Assembly (NCBI GenBank): GCA_002723075.1 | Contig: PBNJ01000005.1 | Coordinates: 1 to 36,866 of the forward strand | Direction of reading: 5' to 3' | DNA: 36,866 bases | DNA from: Flavobacteriaceae bacterium | Lineage (GTDB): Bacteria > Bacteroidota > Bacteroidia > Flavobacteriales > Flavobacteriaceae | In this document: in pieces, positions 1-7,207 of the stretch | How positions within the stretch are numbered: position 1 is the first letter of the stretch | Layout of the letters: each line of letters begins with the position of its first letter | Notes under the pieces: model-generated | Seen by the model: the letters and a program-made list of their open reading frames with translations, nothing else | Database searches by the model: none | What the model was told of the DNA's origin: nothing | Translations under genes and position numbers: made by a program

Positions 1-1
1 G

Positions 2-541
2 CGCGATACAGCGCAGAACATTGCATCTTCTCTTGGAAAACTCGACGGATTGGACGAACAAGAGAAAATCGAGCTATATCATCAGATTGGTATCGGTGCC
101 TTGAAATACTATATTTTAAAAGTGGACCCAACCAAACGAATTCTTTTCAATCCTAAGGAATCTGTTGATTTTAACGGAAACACAGGTCCTTTTATCCAAT
201 ATGCTTATGCTCGGATTCAATCTATTGTGAAGCAATCGATTGATTCAAAAAAGAATATTTCTTTGGAAATAACTCTCGATCAAAAAGAAAAAGAGTTGTT
301 GAAGTGGCTAGAGTTATACCCCCAAACTATTCAAAATGCAGCGGAGCATTACAGCCCTGCACTTGTCGCAAACTATATTTATGAATTGGTCAAACGCTTT
401 AACTCATACTACCAAAAAGTTGTTATCTTGACTGAGGACGAACACATTCGTCATTTTCGAGTTAGGCTGGCTAGCCAAGTAGGTTATGTAATTCAATCTG
501 GCATGCGGATAATTGGGATTGAGTGTCCCGAGCAGATGTAA
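2..541 (+). CDS. argS: Arginyl-tRNA synthetase, C-terminal part (5' truncated by window)
   Basis: Class I arginyl-tRNA synthetase, which charges tRNA-Arg with arginine in the cytoplasm. Only the last 179 codons are present; the frame is open from base 2, so the start and the HIGH/KMSKS catalytic regions lie outside the window. The visible part carries the ArgS-typical NTGPFIQYAYARIQSI stretch, followed by the all-helical DALR anticodon-binding domain, ending in TAA at 539-541. The internal TTG at 50 is a leucine codon, not a start. It converges on the proteorhodopsin gene, and a hairpin begins at the last base of its stop codon. Identity is clear from the family motif; nothing odd is visible. 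Confidence 0.93.
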   Translation, partial: RDTAQNIASSLGKLDGLDEQEKIELYHQIGIGALKYYILKVDPTKRILFNPKESVDFNGNTGPFIQYAYARIQSIVKQSIDSKKNISLEITLDQKEKELLKWLELYPQTIQNAAEHYSPALVANYIYELVKRFNSYYQKVVILTEDEHIRHFRVRLASQVGYVIQSGMRIIGIECPEQM

Positions 542-566
542 AAAAACCACCCGAAGGTGGTTTTTT
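541..566. terminator. Bidirectional intrinsic terminator between argS and proteorhodopsin
   Basis: Perfect inverted repeat: an A6 tract, CCACC, tetraloop CGAA, GGTGG, then a T6 tract. The GC stem is 547-551 pairing with 556-560, and the A and T tracts can extend it to 11 bp. Because it has a U-tract in both transcripts, it can stop argS (+) and proteorhodopsin (-, stop codon at 592) alike. Confidence 0.9.
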
Positions 567-591
567 CTAATTCAATATGGTTGGTAATTGC

Positions 592-1320
592 TTATTTTGT
601 CTCCTTTACAGCAGCTGCATAAACAACTAAACCAAATCCAATTTTGTTAATTGCATCACCAATGTTGTACACGACATTCATGTCAAGTCCAACATTAGCC
701 ATAAATGAATACCATTGGCCATCAGCAGTTCCAATCATATACCCTATCGGGTAGATTGCCCAACCTACAAATACAAACCAAAATAAAGTATTGTGCGCTT
801 TTTCGACTGAACCTCCAGCAGACTTAGCAAGTTTTGAAAGGTCTCCAAATTTGATCATGTAGACAATTGCAAAATAAGCTATACCTGAGAATAGACCCCA
901 AACCGTAGGGTTGCCCATTCCTGCCTCACCAACGTAACCAGTGATTAGCATTATTAAAGACAACACGATTAAATCACGAAGGTGTTTTGTTGTAGCTCCA
1001 GCTACTTTCAAAAGAAGATAAAACTCAACACACATTAATGGAACCGTGAGAATCCAGTCAATGTAACGAATAGAAGTAATATCTCCTGCCGAACCATCAG
1101 GCCCAAGCTCCCCTCGCATATAATAATAGTGTACTGCAGCGATGAAAGTAATAAGTCCAGAAATTAAAATTGAATTTCTCCATTTCTTATCAAATTGACT
1201 TAATGACAAGAAAAAGAATGCAGACGCACCCATTAAGGCCATAGTACCAATGAAGAAAGTAAATTCTTCAAGTCCCATGCCGCCAGCATGATTATCAATA
1301 ATATATAATAAATTAGTCAT
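592..1320 (-). CDS. Proteorhodopsin, light-driven proton pump (green-type)
   Basis: Seven-helix inner-membrane retinal protein that pumps protons out of the cell in light. The 242 aa are of usual length. Helix C contains RYIDWILTVPLMCVEF: Asp88 matches the proton acceptor (D97 of the reference green proteorhodopsin), Thr92 the middle of the DTE motif, and Glu99 the proton donor (E108). His64 matches the conserved His75, and Lys226 in DAINKIGFG is the retinal Schiff-base lysine. The residue at the spectral tuning position (105 in reference numbering) is Met96, typical of green-absorbing flavobacterial pumps; blue forms carry Gln. DTE rather than NDQ or NTQ argues for a proton pump, not a sodium or chloride pump. 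ATG start at 1320. Divergent from blh, which would supply retinal. A promoter lies 25 bp upstream. Confidence 0.97.
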   Translation of the reverse strand: MTNLLYIIDNHAGGMGLEEFTFFIGTMALMGASAFFFLSLSQFDKKWRNSILISGLITFIAAVHYYYMRGELGPDGSAGDITSIRYIDWILTVPLMCVEFYLLLKVAGATTKHLRDLIVLSLIMLITGYVGEAGMGNPTVWGLFSGIAYFAIVYMIKFGDLSKLAKSAGGSVEKAHNTLFWFVFVGWAIYPIGYMIGTADGQWYSFMANVGLDMNVVYNIGDAINKIGFGLVVYAAAVKETK

Positions 1321-1345
1321 AGTTCTTTTAAAATTATTGTTTAGA

Positions 1346-1373
1346 CAAACTTAAAAAAAATTAAACAATTCAA
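1346..1373 (-). promoter_or_regulatory. Proteorhodopsin promoter (TTG-N17-TAAGTTTG)
   Basis: On the minus strand, TTG (1371-1373) is followed after 17 nt by TAAGTTTG (1346-1353), an exact match to the Bacteroidetes -7 consensus TAnnTTTG with a -33 TTG at accepted spacing. Transcription would start about 20 nt before the ATG. The surrounding 93 bp is almost entirely A/T and is shared with the divergent blh gene. Confidence 0.7.
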
Positions 1374-1413
1374 CTATATTTAAATAAATTTTTTAAAAAA
1401 AAATATAAACACC

Positions 1414-2295
1414 TTGCAAAAAATAGTTCAAAAACTTAACAATATTAGAGTATATATAACAGTTTCTTGCGTAATTATCAGTTCTATAACAACTTCTTTG
1501 GTAATCGATTATTTAACCATTTTTGGTGTTTTAACTTTAGGAATTCTTCATGGAGCAAATGATTTGAGTTTATTACAAAGCATAAGCTTTATGCGTACAA
1601 AATCACAGCGTTTTTTGGTTTACATTGCTACGGTTTTACTATTTAGCTTGATTTTATACCATTTTCCAATGACTGCCCTATCATTCTTTGTTTTATTTAG
1701 TTGCTATCATTTTGGTGAACAACAATGGACACATCGTTTTCAATCAAAAACAAATTCCCCTCAGTTTTTCTATTTCGTTTATGGCGCTTTTTTGTTTTCC
1801 ATGCTATTCTGGTCACATGCCGAACAAACACAATTCATTATAAAGGAATTGAGCTATTTACACATTCCTCCAATTTCGTTTCAATATATGGCTTACACCT
1901 CTGTTTGTTTGTGTTTTCTGTATTTATTCCATCAATTTTCGGTAGCCAAAACACTCATTGTGGATGTTTTACTTCAATCCACTCTTTTAATGCTTTTATT
2001 TTGGACGACCAATTTGATTGTAAGTTTTGGCTCCTATTTTATCATTTGGCATAGTTGGCCTTCTTTACAGGACCAATCCAAGACATTGTACAATAAACCA
2101 AATGCATATTTTGCATACCTAAAAGATGCTTTTCCGTTTTGGATAATATCAATCCTAGGGCTTTCTCTGTTCCTCATTTACTATGAGCAAGTTGGTCTGA
2201 ACCCTCTGGCACTTTTTTTTGCATTTTTAGCAGCTATCACTTTTCCTCATGTGTTGGTGGTTTTTGGACTTCATCAAAAATTTAAACTGAGTTAG
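1414..2295 (+). CDS. blh: Brp/Blh family beta-carotene 15,15'-dioxygenase
   Basis: Membrane protein of the Brp/Blh family, which splits beta-carotene symmetrically into two retinal molecules, the chromophore of the adjacent proteorhodopsin. It has 293 aa and multiple hydrophobic segments. The family's histidine signatures are in order: HGAND (His46), YHFGEQQW (His99), WHSWPS (His213) and FPHVLV (His279). Family work implicates conserved histidines as iron ligands; assigning these particular ones is inference. The start is TTG at 1414: an in-frame stop at 1381 closes the upstream side, and the first in-frame ATG would remove the first histidine motif. No good promoter match was found; TATATTTA at 1375-1382 is one base off the -7 consensus but has no TTG at proper distance. 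Confidence 0.92.
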   Translation: MQKIVQKLNNIRVYITVSCVIISSITTSLVIDYLTIFGVLTLGILHGANDLSLLQSISFMRTKSQRFLVYIATVLLFSLILYHFPMTALSFFVLFSCYHFGEQQWTHRFQSKTNSPQFFYFVYGAFLFSMLFWSHAEQTQFIIKELSYLHIPPISFQYMAYTSVCLCFLYLFHQFSVAKTLIVDVLLQSTLLMLLFWTTNLIVSFGSYFIIWHSWPSLQDQSKTLYNKPNAYFAYLKDAFPFWIISILGLSLFLIYYEQVGLNPLALFFAFLAAITFPHVLVVFGLHQKFKLS

Positions 2296-2330
2296 TTTAT
2301 GTATTTTTATGCCTTAAAAACGAATCATAA

Positions 2331-3653
2331 ATGTTTGATCGATTTAGTAAAAAATTAGAAGGTGCCCTTCAAGTCCTGAAAGGTCACGGTCGCATTACCG
2401 AGATCAATGTTGCCGAAACCATGAAGGAAATACGTCGTGCCCTTCTCGATGCCGATGTCAATTTTAAAACCGCCAAAGAGTTTACCGATACAGTAAAAGA
2501 AAAGGCAATCGGGCAAAAAGTACTCACAACTCTTAATCCGGGTCAACTTCTTGTTAAAATTGTTAAAGATGAACTTGCTGATCTCATGGGAGGTACGGCA
2601 ACAGGCCTTGATTTAAACAGTAAACCAGCAGTAGTGTTAATGGCGGGTTTACAAGGTTCAGGTAAAACAACCTTCTCTGCCAAACTGGCTGCGCATCTCA
2701 AAAAAAACCAATCTAAAAAAGTACTGCTAGTTGCATGCGATGTGTATCGCCCAGCAGCTCGAGACCAGCTTGAAGTTCTCGGTGCTCAAATTGATGTGGA
2801 GGTATTTAATCAGCCCGATTCGGATGATCCATTAGGCATTGCTAACGCTGCAGTTTCTCATGCCAAAAAGAACGGACACCAAGTCGTTATTGTCGATACC
2901 GCAGGTCGATTGGCTGTTGACGAAGTCTTGATGAATGAAATTTCAGCTATCCATAAATCCGTTTCTCCCTCCGAAACTCTATTTGTCGTTGATGCAATGA
3001 CTGGCCAAGATGCGGTCAACACTGCCAAAGTATTTCACGATCGACTCAATTTTGATGGTGTGATTTTGACCAAGCTCGACGGAGATGCTCGCGGTGGGGC
3101 AGCCTTATCAATCAAGTCCGTGGTTGACAAACCCATTAAATTTATTGGAACTGGAGAAAAGCTTGATGCGCTGGATGTATTTTATCCTGATCGGATGGCA
3201 GAGCGTATCCTCGGAATGGGGGACGTGGTGTCACTGGTCGAACGTGCTCAGCAAGCTTTTGATGAAGAGGAAGCCAAGAAAATCCAACTAAAAGTCAAAA
3301 AAAATTCATTCGGATTTGATGATTTCCTTTCACAAATCAAGCAAGTCCAAAAAATGGGTAGTATGAAAGACCTGGTAGGGATGATCCCTGGAGCCAATAA
3401 AATTTCACCCGACGACATTGATGAAGATGCGTTCAAAGGAATTGAGGCTATCATTCAGTCCATGACCCCAAAAGAAAGAAGCCAACCCAAATTGCTGAAT
3501 CACAGTCGTAAAAAACGTATTGCCTCGGGATCGGGTACCAAAGTTGAGGATGTCAACCGACTGATTAAGCAGTTTGAGCAGATGCAAAAAATGATGAAAA
3601 TGGTTCAGCGAGGTGGTGCAGGTAAATTGATGCAAATGATGAAAGGAATATGA
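2331..3653 (+). CDS. ffh: Signal recognition particle protein Ffh (SRP54)
   Basis: GTPase subunit of the signal recognition particle. It binds 4.5S RNA and signal sequences of nascent membrane proteins and docks with FtsY. The 440 aa are of normal length. An N-terminal helical bundle precedes the G domain, with GLQGSGKTT (106-114), DVYRPAARDQL (137-147), DTAGR (189-193) and TKLDGDARGG (247-256). The C-terminal M domain ends in a methionine-rich helix (about 415-440) that binds signal peptides. ATG start at 2331. It overlaps folD by 4 bp (ATGA), so ffh-folD-queE are probably one transcript. No convincing promoter was found in the 35 bp after blh, so it may be transcribed from within blh or through it. 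Confidence 0.97.
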   Translation: MFDRFSKKLEGALQVLKGHGRITEINVAETMKEIRRALLDADVNFKTAKEFTDTVKEKAIGQKVLTTLNPGQLLVKIVKDELADLMGGTATGLDLNSKPAVVLMAGLQGSGKTTFSAKLAAHLKKNQSKKVLLVACDVYRPAARDQLEVLGAQIDVEVFNQPDSDDPLGIANAAVSHAKKNGHQVVIVDTAGRLAVDEVLMNEISAIHKSVSPSETLFVVDAMTGQDAVNTAKVFHDRLNFDGVILTKLDGDARGGAALSIKSVVDKPIKFIGTGEKLDALDVFYPDRMAERILGMGDVVSLVERAQQAFDEEEAKKIQLKVKKNSFGFDDFLSQIKQVQKMGSMKDLVGMIPGANKISPDDIDEDAFKGIEAIIQSMTPKERSQPKLLNHSRKKRIASGSGTKVEDVNRLIKQFEQMQKMMKMVQRGGAGKLMQMMKGI

Positions 3654-4531
3654 CAATATTAGACGGTAAACAAACGGCGAATGATATCAAAACAGAGCTA
3701 GCTGTTCGTGTCGATCAGTTGATTCTGCAGGGGAAGCGTTCGCCACACCTTGCGGCAGTATTGGTCGGAAACGATGGTGCCAGTCTCACCTATGTTGGGA
3801 GTAAGGTTCGCTCTTGTGAAAGAATAGGATATGAATCTACCCTAATTCAACTGCCAGAAGAAACTACAGAGGCAGAGCTCCTTCAACAAATCGATCGCCT
3901 TAACGCAAATGCAGCAGTTGATGGATTCATCGTTCAGCTCCCCTTGCCAAAGCATATCGACGAAGAAAAAGTCTTGATGGCGATTGATCCCGATAAAGAT
4001 GTAGATGGTTTTCATCCAACCAATTTTGGAAAAATGGCTTTGGATATGGAGAGCTTTATCCCAGCGACTCCTTATGGGATTATGGAGTTGTTGCGTCGGT
4101 ATCAAATCGATATTTCTGGAAAACATGCTGTTGTTATAGGTCGAAGTCATATTGTAGGTCGTCCCATGAGTATTTTGTTGAGTCGTAAGTCCTCTCCAGG
4201 GAATGCAACGGTCACCCTTACGCATAGCCGGACGAAAAATTTGGCTGCTATAACCAAAGAAGCGGATATTGTTGTTTCTGCTCTTGGAGTCCCCAACTTT
4301 TTAAAAGGCAATATGGTCAAAAAAGGTGCAATTATTATCGATGTTGGTATTACTCGCGTACCGGATTCTTCTCACCCCAAAGGATATGTGATTACAGGGG
4401 ATGTTGATTATGAGCGTGTCAAAGAAAAAGCAAGTTTTATCACTCCTGTTCCTGGTGGTGTTGGGCCGATGACAATTGCAATGCTTCTTCAAAACACCTA
4501 TTTGGCGTATTCTCGACACGCTGACGTATGA
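3650..4531 (+). CDS. folD: Bifunctional methylene-THF dehydrogenase / methenyl-THF cyclohydrolase FolD
   Basis: Cytoplasmic enzyme of one-carbon metabolism that interconverts 5,10-methylene-, methenyl- and 10-formyl-tetrahydrofolate with NADP. The 293 aa are of usual length. Active-site Tyr48 and Lys52 (YVGSKVRSC), Gln96 in VQLPLP and Asp119 in DPDKDVDGFH are present. The dinucleotide-binding GRSHIVGRPM (164-173) and the C-terminal PVPGGVGPMT (266-275) are intact. The ATG at 3650 overlaps the ffh stop, and its own stop overlaps the queE ATG. GAAAGGA just upstream is one of the few Shine-Dalgarno-like stretches in the window. Confidence 0.97.
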   Translation: MTILDGKQTANDIKTELAVRVDQLILQGKRSPHLAAVLVGNDGASLTYVGSKVRSCERIGYESTLIQLPEETTEAELLQQIDRLNANAAVDGFIVQLPLPKHIDEEKVLMAIDPDKDVDGFHPTNFGKMALDMESFIPATPYGIMELLRRYQIDISGKHAVVIGRSHIVGRPMSILLSRKSSPGNATVTLTHSRTKNLAAITKEADIVVSALGVPNFLKGNMVKKGAIIIDVGITRVPDSSHPKGYVITGDVDYERVKEKASFITPVPGGVGPMTIAMLLQNTYLAYSRHADV

Positions 4532-5145
4532 AAAATGCCCTAAAGCAAGGACAGGTTGTTCCTTTAATGGAAGCTTTTTACACCATACAGGGCGAGGGCT
4601 ATCACAAAGGAAGTGCCGCCTATTTTGTTCGTATTGGTGGTTGTGATGTTGGTTGTCATTGGTGTGATGTAAAAGAAAGTTGGGATGCTGAAAAACACCC
4701 ACCAACTGAAATTTCGACTATAATTCAACAGGCAAAGCAATATTCGGATACGATTGTCGTTACGGGTGGCGAACCATTGATGTGGAATATGGGACCTCTA
4801 ACACAAGGGCTTCAAAATGAAAAGCTAGCGACTCATATCGAGACTTCGGGTGCATATCCACTCTCTGGTCATTGGGACTGGATTTGTCTTTCCCCAAAAA
4901 AGCGAATGCTGCCTCTTGATTCAATCTATAAAGTCGCCGACGAACTCAAGGTTATCGTATATAACCAAAGCGATTTTGCTTTTGCTGAAGAACAAGCAGC
5001 GAAGGTACAACCCAGTTGTAAGCTATTTCTACAGCCCGAGTGGAGCAAACGAGAGCAGGTCATCCCAGATATTGTGGACTATGTACTCAAAAATCCCAAA
5101 TGGAAAGCGTCTTTGCAAACGCACAAGTATATGAATATCCCTTAG
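4528..5145 (+). CDS. queE: 7-carboxy-7-deazaguanine synthase QueE (radical SAM)
   Basis: Radical-SAM enzyme that rearranges 6-carboxy-tetrahydropterin to 7-carboxy-7-deazaguanine, a step to preQ0 and queuosine in tRNA. The 205 aa are compact and typical of the family. Near the N-terminus, FYTIQGEG is the QueE substrate-side signature. The iron-sulfur motif is CX3CX2C (Cys39, Cys43, Cys46), and GGEP (80-83) binds S-adenosylmethionine. Its ATG overlaps the folD stop by 4 bp, making it the third gene of ffh-folD-queE. No queC, queD or queF lies nearby, so the rest of the pathway must be elsewhere. There is no obvious terminator behind it. Confidence 0.94.
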   Translation: MKNALKQGQVVPLMEAFYTIQGEGYHKGSAAYFVRIGGCDVGCHWCDVKESWDAEKHPPTEISTIIQQAKQYSDTIVVTGGEPLMWNMGPLTQGLQNEKLATHIETSGAYPLSGHWDWICLSPKKRMLPLDSIYKVADELKVIVYNQSDFAFAEEQAAKVQPSCKLFLQPEWSKREQVIPDIVDYVLKNPKWKASLQTHKYMNIP

Positions 5146-5158
5146 AGAGTTGAAAGTT

Positions 5159-5189
5159 TTGATTCACAGTCACTTAGAGTCTATATTTT
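5159..5189 (+). promoter_or_regulatory. Possible promoter of the fatty acid hydroxylase gene
   Basis: TTG (5159-5161) followed after 20 nt by TATATTTT (5182-5189), one base off the TAnnTTTG consensus. It lies 31 nt before the ATG at 5221. A second near match, TAAGTTTA (5195-5202), is closer but lacks a TTG at proper spacing. Confidence 0.35.
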
Positions 5190-5220
5190 TTTAGTAAGTT
5201 TAAGCCGAAAAAACAGTGCT

Positions 5221-6048
5221 ATGGAATGGATCATCGATTATTTTGAAAATATTCCTTCCGCTCACAGAAGTATCATACTTGTGGGCGGGATAACGCTTTT
5301 TTGGTTCTTTGAAGGGGTGTTGCCTTTTTCTCGTTTTCAATATCAAAAGTGGAAGCATGCCCTCCCTAATCTTTTCTTTACCCTCACGACCGTTATTGTA
5401 AATTTTTCATTGGCGTTTATCCTATTGCGTACTGCGGACTGGGTAACTGCAAGCCAATTTGGTCTACTAAATGCTTTTGAAATGCCATTTTGGCTGTATG
5501 TGATTCTAGGAGTCATGTTACTTGACTATATCGGTGCATATCTTGCACATTGGACTGAGCACAAGGTGAAGCCCCTTTGGATGATACACCTTGTTCACCA
5601 CTCTGATCATCATGTAGACACCACAACTGCCAACCGTCATCATCCTTTGGAGAGTGTTGTTCGTTTTGTGTTTACAACCCTAGGTGTTTTTCTAATTGGC
5701 CTGCCAATTGGTATCATAATGCTTTACCAATCCCTATCTGTTTTGTTAAGCCAATTTAATCATGCAAACATTAAATTACCGCAACGACTTGATATGGTCT
5801 TGAGCTATTTGATCGTCTCTCCTAATATGCATAAAGTTCATCACCACTACGTTCTTCCCTATACCGACTCAAATTATGGAAATATCTTTTCGATTTGGGA
5901 TCGATTGCTGGGAACCTATTTGTACCTCGCTCCTGAAAAAATCGTGTATGGGGTTGATGTATTCCCTGATGAAAAAGATAATAGTTCGATAAAAAGTTTA
6001 TTGAAGCAACCTTTTCAGCCCTACAGAAAACCCACTACGGGTAGATGA
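5221..6048 (+). CDS. Fatty acid hydroxylase / sterol desaturase family membrane protein
   Basis: Integral membrane di-iron oxygenase-type protein of the fatty acid hydroxylase superfamily, 275 aa. The diagnostic histidine clusters are HX3H (His110, His114), HX2HH (His123, 126, 127) followed by HH at 130-131 and 140-141, and a second HX2HH (His204, 207, 208). Hydrophobic segments occur at about 18-35, 52-70, 90-108 and 150-178. The substrate cannot be told: members hydroxylate or desaturate fatty acids, sterols, ether lipids or carotenoids. ATG start at 5221. Its last 14 bp overlap the end of the convergent namZ gene. Family is confident, specific reaction unknown. Confidence 0.88.
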   Translation: MEWIIDYFENIPSAHRSIILVGGITLFWFFEGVLPFSRFQYQKWKHALPNLFFTLTTVIVNFSLAFILLRTADWVTASQFGLLNAFEMPFWLYVILGVMLLDYIGAYLAHWTEHKVKPLWMIHLVHHSDHHVDTTTANRHHPLESVVRFVFTTLGVFLIGLPIGIIMLYQSLSVLLSQFNHANIKLPQRLDMVLSYLIVSPNMHKVHHHYVLPYTDSNYGNIFSIWDRLLGTYLYLAPEKIVYGVDVFPDEKDNSSIKSLLKQPFQPYRKPTTGR

Positions 6049-7204
6049 GATACCGCTCTCTGATTTTTAAAAAGTCTTGAATATCTGATTGCCAATTGTC
6101 TCTAATCTCAGAGGCACTCATCCCTTTTTCAATTTGCAATTGTAGGGAAGTTGTGCCAGCATGACGCCTAAACCCTGGATCCAAGAAGAATTGTTCAGGC
6201 TTGTTACTATTTCTATACGCTTGAATGATCCATTCGATATTGACTCGATCCAACCTTGGATGATTTCGTAGGTCAAGACCGTAGCATTCTTTTTGTTTTT
6301 CCTTTGGATTCGAAGCCCCAGACTTTGGAGTGGGAGTATAGCGATGAGTAAAATGGCTTGCATCCAAAAATGAAGCACCAAATTGCTGAAAGGGGTGAGA
6401 GGTTCCTCGACCTGCATTGACAGGAGTTCCTTCAAATAAACCCAAACTCGGGTACAGCATCACCGCCTGCGCATTGGGTAGGTTTGGAGAGGGCCGGACG
6501 GGCAGTTCATAGGCAGTTTGATGTGTATAATTTGCGACGGGAATTACCAGTAAAGACGGCTTATTTTTGGAATCAAGCCATTCTTCTCCAACCAGCATTT
6601 TGGCATATTCACCAATTGTCATTCCATATACGAGTGGAATGGGAACTTTACCCAAAAAACTTTGGTTTTCCTCTTCCATCATTGGACCGTCTACATAATG
6701 CGCATTTGGATTGGGTCGATCTAATACAATTACAGGGACCTTCGAATCTGCACATGCTTCCATGAGCAAGTGAAGGGTGGACAGATAGGTAAAGAATCGC
6801 ACACCCACATCTTGAATATCAAACACAAGGATATCGACATCTGCTAGCTGTTCAGCGGGGGGTTTGCGGTATTTTCCGTGCAGTGAAACAATAGGAATTC
6901 CAGTTTTGGTGTCGATTTCATTTGAAATGGATGCTCCGGCATCTTCTTTTCCTCGAAACCCATGCTCGGGCGCAAACACCTTTATAATGTTGACCCCCTG
7001 ACTTCGTAAATGATCTACTAAATGAATGCGCTTGTCATTCGTTAGAACCTGACTACTCTGATTCCCAACGACTGCAACCTTCATGTTGATTAAAAGAGGA
7101 ATATACTTCTGCGTTTGATATGCGCCTGGCTGGACTTGCGCAAAAAGGGGCATGCTACAAACCACAAAGACAAAAAAAGCGGTATTTTTGAGTAAAGCTA
7201 TCAC
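6035..7204 (-). CDS. namZ: Secreted NamZ-type exo-beta-N-acetylmuramidase (DUF1343)
   Basis: 389 aa DUF1343/NamZ protein. Characterised relatives release terminal N-acetylmuramic acid from peptidoglycan fragments, in cell-wall recycling or scavenging. A signal peptide is clear: MIALLKN, a hydrophobic stretch to about residue 21, then cleavage near FA|QV. Conserved blocks are VGNQSSQ (47-53), FAPEHGFRG (77-85, Glu80 a candidate catalytic residue by analogy), FDIQDVGVRFFTY, LDRPNPN, YGMTIGEYA and GTPVNAGRGT. The start is GTG at 7204: no ATG lies upstream before a stop, and the next Met would delete the signal peptide. It converges with the hydroxylase gene (14 bp overlap) and is divergent from a permease gene with only 3 bp between the start codons. 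Confidence 0.88.
   Translation of the reverse strand: MIALLKNTAFFVFVVCSMPLFAQVQPGAYQTQKYIPLLINMKVAVVGNQSSQVLTNDKRIHLVDHLRSQGVNIIKVFAPEHGFRGKEDAGASISNEIDTKTGIPIVSLHGKYRKPPAEQLADVDILVFDIQDVGVRFFTYLSTLHLLMEACADSKVPVIVLDRPNPNAHYVDGPMMEEENQSFLGKVPIPLVYGMTIGEYAKMLVGEEWLDSKNKPSLLVIPVANYTHQTAYELPVRPSPNLPNAQAVMLYPSLGLFEGTPVNAGRGTSHPFQQFGASFLDASHFTHRYTPTPKSGASNPKEKQKECYGLDLRNHPRLDRVNIEWIIQAYRNSNKPEQFFLDPGFRRHAGTTSLQLQIEKGMSASEIRDNWQSDIQDFLKIRERYLIYP
7183..7190 (+). promoter_or_regulatory. Candidate -7 box for the LolC/E-like permease
   Basis: TATTTTTG matches TAnnTTTG and lies 17 nt before the TTG start at 7208, inside the antisense signal-peptide region of namZ. No TTG is found at the -33 position, so support is modest. 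Confidence 0.35.
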
Positions 7205-7207
7205 AGG

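Noticed and set aside
1725-2054. 109-codon frame inside blh on the same strand
   Set aside because: It overlaps the conserved histidine-motif frame of Blh entirely and has no recognisable domain.
5146-5220. Looked for a tRNA, preQ1-type riboswitch or terminator in the gap after queE
   Set aside because: No cloverleaf, no preQ1-like stem with A-rich tail and no GC stem with a T-run was found; the short TAGAGTCTA repeat is too small.
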